Source: JBCDBD01 sp039184335
Lineage (GTDB): Bacteria > Bacteroidota > Bacteroidia > Flavobacteriales > Flavobacteriaceae
DNA: 13,425 nt
Direction: 5' to 3'
Assembly: GCA_039184335.1 (NCBI GenBank)
Contig: JBCDBD010000064.1
Location: 1 to 13,425, forward strand
Positions within the stretch are counted from its first letter, which is position 1, and each line of letters opens with the position of its first letter. Of this stretch, positions 13,115 through 13,425 are shown one piece after another. The notes under the pieces were generated by a model. That model saw only the letters and a list, made by a program, of their open reading frames with translations, had not been told where the DNA came from and made no database searches. Both the position numbers and the translations under genes were made by a program.

Positions 13115-13423
13115 TCAAGTGTTACCAAGCACTTGGCGGCAGAAATAAAATAGTCGAGGGTATTTGGGCATTACACCAGAAACATTAAGTCGGGTTAGAA
13201 ATTTCATATCAAAATCAAAGTAATTCATTTCTTGATGTAGGTCAATGCATGCTGAGTTCCAAAGATTGATCTTTGGTTTCAAATTAGTATTGTCCGGTAA
13301 AGATACTTGGAAAATGGCAGAGATAGCGTAAACAGTGGTCTAGCGTTCATTGAAATATTTTTCGATTTGAAATCGGTTTTGTAAAAGTTGATTCAGTTTT
13401 GCCGAATGAACACAGGCAGAACC
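13115..13423 (-). pseudogene. Possible decayed minus-strand gene with an in-frame TAG
   Basis: Reading the minus strand leftward from 13423, one frame stays open for 27 codons, meets TAG (13342-13340), then stays open for 74 more codons to TGA (13117-13115). The first part includes HSAKLNQLLQNRFQIEKYF and the second includes AIFQVSLPDNTNLKPKINLW and YFDFDMKFLTRLNVSGVM. The residue mix and codon use are protein-like on both sides of the TAG, suggesting one gene broken by a nonsense change, with its 5' end beyond the window. I recognise no family. A 74-codon open run can arise by chance, so this is tentative. It conflicts with the FNR-like box at 13232, which would then lie inside a coding frame. 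Confidence 0.35.
13232..13245. promoter_or_regulatory. FNR/CRP-like box
   Basis: TTGAT-GTAG-GTCAA matches 9 of 10 fixed positions of the FNR consensus TTGAT-N4-ATCAA. GATCTTTG (13268-13275), one mismatch from TAnnTTTG, lies where a start near 13279 would centre the box about 40 bases upstream, the classic FNR activator position. A perfect 7-4-7 inverted repeat (CCAAAGA, 13259-13265; TCTTTGG, 13270-13276) overlaps that -7 element. The only + strand start nearby is an ATG at 13406. The box also falls within the possible minus-strand decayed frame, so it may be coincidental. Confidence 0.3.
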
Positions 13424-13425
13424 AT

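Noticed and set aside
13116..13135. Hairpin CAAGTG/CACTTG with a T-tract as a terminator
   Set aside because: The T-tract precedes the hairpin on the + strand, and on the minus strand the hairpin is followed by A residues, so neither orientation gives an intrinsic terminator.
13076..13153. A 25-codon + strand open frame beginning MGSKAHQ
   Set aside because: Too short to support, with no start signal or recognisable motif, and partly overlapping the longer minus-strand frame.
1..13425. CRISPR arrays, tRNA or rRNA genes
   Set aside because: No regularly spaced repeats and no cloverleaf or rRNA-like conserved segments were seen by eye.

Overview
The window looks like a chromosomal segment of a member of the Bacteroidota, most likely a flavobacterium. 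The signs are moderately AT-rich DNA, starts without a clear Shine-Dalgarno sequence, promoter-like TAnnTTTG (-7) elements of the Bacteroidota type, several lipoproteins, and an alginate-export-family outer membrane protein. This assignment rests on style and family resemblance, not on a database match. Nearly every gene is on the + strand.

Region 1 (451-4049) is a probable operon for haem and redox proteins. It encodes a group 1 truncated haemoglobin, a DUF3365 (Tll0287-like) mono-haem lipoprotein, a small membrane protein with two His-X13-His pairs, an FAD/NAD(P)H/[2Fe-2S] oxidoreductase, and a membrane-anchored cytochrome c with five CxxCH motifs. The last three are tightly packed (6-base gap, then overlapping stop and start). 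Together they look like a split version of a NADPH-oxidase/ferric-reductase electron path, carrying electrons from cytosolic NAD(P)H across the membrane to periplasmic haems.

Region 2 (4304-9872) is a probable five-gene operon for nitrate/nitrite-type uptake. It encodes a NrtA/CmpA-family binding lipoprotein, a NrtB-type permease with an enlarged periplasmic loop, two different NrtC/NrtD-type ATPases, and an outer membrane porin. The ATPases carry complementary deviations that would make one of the two ATP sites degenerate. No nitrate or nitrite reductase lies in the window. An orphan NarL/FixJ-type response regulator follows (10034-10720).

The promoter regions of both operons hold repeated TACGTA palindromes: two copies 10 bases apart before the haemoglobin and three before nrtA. 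This suggests that one regulator controls both operons. The simplest combined reading is a nitrate/nitric-oxide regulon: import of nitrate, NO oxidation by the haemoglobin, and an electron line to the periplasm whose acceptor is unknown.

Region 3 (10782-13009) appears unrelated. It holds a minimal AraC-type DNA-binding protein, a cytosolic VOC (glyoxalase-fold) protein, a VOC/PhnB-like protein unusually made as a lipoprotein with a coiled-coil spacer, and a NAD(P)-binding Rossmann protein. The edges hold a possible minus-strand gene start (1-52) and a long minus-strand open frame interrupted by one TAG (13115-13423), which may be a decayed gene.
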